Shown: positions 61,473-64,000 of the stretch, piece after piece
Layout: each line of letters opens with the position of its first letter
Position numbering within the stretch: position 1 is the stretch's first letter
Origin: Clostridium sp. MCC353
Lineage (GTDB): Bacteria > Bacillota > Clostridia > Lachnospirales > Lachnospiraceae
Length of the DNA: 64,000 nucleotides
Reading direction: 5' to 3'
Assembly (NCBI RefSeq): GCF_018785315.1
Contig: NZ_WQPN01000127.1
Coordinates: 1 to 64,000 of the forward strand
Program-made: the position numbers and the translations under genes
The notes under the pieces: generated by a model
Seen by the model: only the letters and a program-made list of their open reading frames with translations
The model's database searches: none
Told to the model about the DNA's origin: nothing

Positions 61473-64000
61473 CTATCTGCGTCCCAAGTCTATTCTCAGA
61501 GAAGATCTGAGTTCAGATCCCAGAGCTTTGGCAAAGCCATCAGGATTATCACATTTTTGAATTTGAATGTCGCCAAAATTAAACTGCTGCATAGGCTGAT
61601 CCTTTTTGATGGTGGTTAAACTGCTGTAGTCAAGGGACGGAATATCCAAATCTGGTATGCAATTATATGCAAATGCAAAATTGTCTAATAGCATTTTCTG
61701 CTGAAGTGGATTATAGACGGCTTCTCCTTTATGAAGTATAGCCTTCACTTCATCATTATTGAGTTTTTTCAGGCCGAGAAGTTTTAAGACAGCTTCACGG
61801 CTGGTGGCACTGTTGCTGCCAACAAGACCATGTTTAATACCTTCAGCTAGAGATACGCCGGGACCGACTTCTGAGGATTTGTCATCTCCTTTGTAACTGT
61901 GACCTCTCTTTTTGCTACGGTTTTCATCATCATCGTCGTCGTCATCCCGTCCTTCTAACGCATCCGCCAGATTCTCCCGCACATCTTCCAAGATGTCCTT
62001 CATATTGGCAACATTATCCGTGAGCTGCTGCCAACTGGATGTATATTCTGAGATCATACCGCTGTTTTCATTGTACTGCGCCATGGATTTGAGCAGTTCA
62101 TCGGCAGTCTGTGAGAGAGACTGCTGTACTGCGGCTAAAATGCTTTCGGCATCAGCAGATGTGCCTCCCACCGCGCCCAGATAGTCATAGATATTCTGCA
62201 GATTGTCTTCTGCGGACATTTTTTCATTTATCTGTGACAGCAGATCATTGATTCCGGTCATGGCCTGATCGTAGGAGAGCGTTCCTTCTTTGTATGATGT
62301 AATATAATTTTCCAGCAGGGAAGAAATGTTTTCGGTGGTGTTGATCTGTTCCTCATAATTTGTCATCTGCTGGGATAAGGATTCATTCAGACCTTTGAAC
62401 AGGTTATAGAGCTCCGTATCATCGCCGTTTAAAATGGTATTTTTCCATCCGGCGCCGAGGTAATCTGCGGCCAGGGCTTCATTTTTGGCTGTTTCAATAT
62501 TGTCTTTGATTTCGGACCATTTTTGGGAGATCTTTTCCAGCTTTTCTACCTGGCTGTCATAGGCTTCATTGATTCCGTCCAGTTCTTCCTGGAGGCCGTC
62601 CATTTTAGTCTGGAGATTGTATTTTTCCAACTCGTATTGGGCGTCTGCCAGGCTGTTTTCTGCATTTCTGACTGCTTCGGAATCGGATTCGTATGTGGTC
62701 TGGCCGCCACGGATGACCCGGGTTGTCTTCTGGTTTCTGGCCTTTTCCAGTTCGTACAGGGCCTGCTCTACGGAGAGCTGGTACTGGCGGGCTTCATTTG
62801 CTTTATCCAGGAGATCCAATTGTTCCTGTAAGGCGTCAATCTGGTTTTGGTAGGTATCGTTGGTCAGCTCATTTTCCTCTTGGAGAGCGTCGATTTGTTC
62901 CTGGATCGCGCCGGTGACAGCGGAGAGGACTGCATCGTAGTCACTTTGCAGATCGGTCATTCCGTCCAGGGCCTGCTGAAGGGTGGAAGAGTACTCCTTT
63001 ATTGAATCCAGGGGCATTTGGAGAAGGGCTTCGTTCCACTGGTGGAGATTTTGGACCATGGAGGACATTTCGCTGTTGATGGACTGTAATTTGCTGTATA
63101 ACTCGTTCCAGGTTTCACTGCCTTCTTTGTATCTGCCCATGAGGTTTTGGACGGCGTCGGCCTGCTTTTTGTGGTGGTCGATGATGGTGGCGCCGTTGGT
63201 GATTAGGGTTTGGTAGTAGGATGTGTCCAGCTTTTTGCCGGAGGCTTCGTAGACGGAGCCCCAGTTTTCGATGGCTGAGGTGATGTCGTTATACATGTTG
63301 ATGATGGTGTCGAGGTTGTCGATGGGCATACGAAGAAGTTCATTATTCAGTTTCTTTTGTTCTTCTTTCGTTCCAATCAGCTCTTCATGTAATGATGATA
63401 TCTCATTTTCAATATTATAATATTCCTCTGTACCTTCTTTGATCTCGCCAGAGCTTAACAGTGCATTTAATTCAGCTTCTTTATCTTTGATTTTACGGTT
63501 AATGAGGTTTTCCTGCCTGCGTAAATTCGAAATAAGGATTTCATACGAGGCGGCATCAACAAGACTGCCAGATTCTTTAAGATAGCTGATTTGTGCTTCG
63601 ATGAGTGAGTTGTTGTTTTTTAGCTTTTCAGTTTCAGCATTTGCATATGCGATGTCATTTTCATAATAGGATTTAGTGGTTCCGATATGCTTTTTCTGTA
63701 AATCTTCCTGGTCTTTTAATTTACTCTGCCATTTATCATAATAATCAATGACTTTCAGGATCTCTTCGCCTTGATCTCCTGGAAAGAGTTCAATATCATC
63801 GCCGCCATTCTCGATTTTATTTTTGATATCATCAGGAAGCTTAGCAACTGCATCTTCATATTTCTTTTGATAATCCGGGAGAAGTTTATCATATTCAGAT
63901 AAAAGCGTTTTTTCCAGTTCGAGCTGGGAGAGGAGAGAACTGCGGCGGGATTCCGTGCCGCCGTCTTCAATTGCCTTATAAAATTGGGACATTGACATAC
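61473..64000 (-). CDS. tail tape measure protein, C-terminal part
   Basis: At least 841 residues; the frame reaches the window edge and the ATG at 63998 may be internal. Almost all coiled coil with Gln/Glu/Leu-rich helices, a DDDDDE linker, and a C-terminal AEGIKHGLVG...LHKGEAVYNPLQQKMLLDNF segment, common at the ends of Firmicutes tape measures. It sets tail length. Transmembrane segments expected in such proteins are not in this part. Confidence 0.85.
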   Translation of the reverse strand, partial: MSMSQFYKAIEDGGTESRRSSLLSQLELEKTLLSEYDKLLPDYQKKYEDAVAKLPDDIKNKIENGGDDIELFPGDQGEEILKVIDYYDKWQSKLKDQEDLQKKHIGTTKSYYENDIAYANAETEKLKNNNSLIEAQISYLKESGSLVDAASYEILISNLRRQENLINRKIKDKEAELNALLSSGEIKEGTEEYYNIENEISSLHEELIGTKEEQKKLNNELLRMPIDNLDTIINMYNDITSAIENWGSVYEASGKKLDTSYYQTLITNGATIIDHHKKQADAVQNLMGRYKEGSETWNELYSKLQSINSEMSSMVQNLHQWNEALLQMPLDSIKEYSSTLQQALDGMTDLQSDYDAVLSAVTGAIQEQIDALQEENELTNDTYQNQIDALQEQLDLLDKANEARQYQLSVEQALYELEKARNQKTTRVIRGGQTTYESDSEAVRNAENSLADAQYELEKYNLQTKMDGLQEELDGINEAYDSQVEKLEKISQKWSEIKDNIETAKNEALAADYLGAGWKNTILNGDDTELYNLFKGLNESLSQQMTNYEEQINTTENISSLLENYITSYKEGTLSYDQAMTGINDLLSQINEKMSAEDNLQNIYDYLGAVGGTSADAESILAAVQQSLSQTADELLKSMAQYNENSGMISEYTSSWQQLTDNVANMKDILEDVRENLADALEGRDDDDDDDENRSKKRGHSYKGDDKSSEVGPGVSLAEGIKHGLVGSNSATSREAVLKLLGLKKLNNDEVKAILHKGEAVYNPLQQKMLLDNFAFAYNCIPDLDIPSLDYSSLTTIKKDQPMQQFNFGDIQIQKCDNPDGFAKALGSELRSSLRIDLGRR

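Overview
The window looks like a chromosomal segment of an anaerobic, spore-forming Clostridia, most likely Lachnospiraceae (Clostridium cluster XIVa). Evidence: spore coat genes cotJA/cotJB/cotJC, a Spo0A-type DNA-binding domain, a DUF1540 protein, an [FeFe] hydrogenase, a c-di-AMP receptor of the PstA/DarA type, several choline-binding-type cell-wall repeats, and strong AGGAGG ribosome sites. No rRNA or tRNA gene was seen.

Layout. 0-6.8 kb: end of an LPXTG surface protein, HAD phosphatase, exported wall-binding protein, alpha/beta hydrolase, MATE exporter, c-di-AMP receptor. 6.9-7.75 kb: a long inverted repeat, then a promoter-to-terminator non-coding transcript candidate. 7.75-16.6 kb: a two-component system divergent from an operon of lipoprotein, two ABC permeases, membrane-fusion protein and MacB-like protein, with no ATPase. 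16.7-25.9 kb: malic enzyme, radical SAM protein, a 16-bp tandem array, azlCD, AraC regulator, uxuA and a fructuronate-reductase-like SDR, [FeFe] hydrogenase, and two coupled small peptides. 26-33 kb: pyrG, ftsH, maa, a CBS protein, a degenerate GGDEF-EAL protein.

33-41.7 kb is the centrepiece. A Cys/Gly/Asn repeat protein and the cotJ operon are present, but cotJC is split into three pieces by two unrelated-length elements (3,891 and 2,789 bp), each carrying its own large serine recombinase. Precise excision at a GG and a GA dinucleotide restores a 205-codon CotJC in frame, including its EExxH metal-ligand motif. Both recombinase genes have a sigma-E-like promoter, and the first element carries a free-standing Spo0A C-terminal domain gene preceded by tandem 0A boxes. 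This is arranged like the skin element of sigK, but doubled and in a coat gene.

42-45.2 kb: small Cys-rich and membrane peptides, a gluconate-5-dehydrogenase-like SDR with its GntR regulator and a palindromic operator. 45.2-64 kb: a leftward prophage or phage-tail operon (tape measure, baseplate, fibres, endolysin). Inside it lies a tyrosine recombinase surrounded by alternative tail-fibre C-termini in both orientations, resembling a shufflon, and several tail genes whose only well-placed start codon is ATA or ATT.
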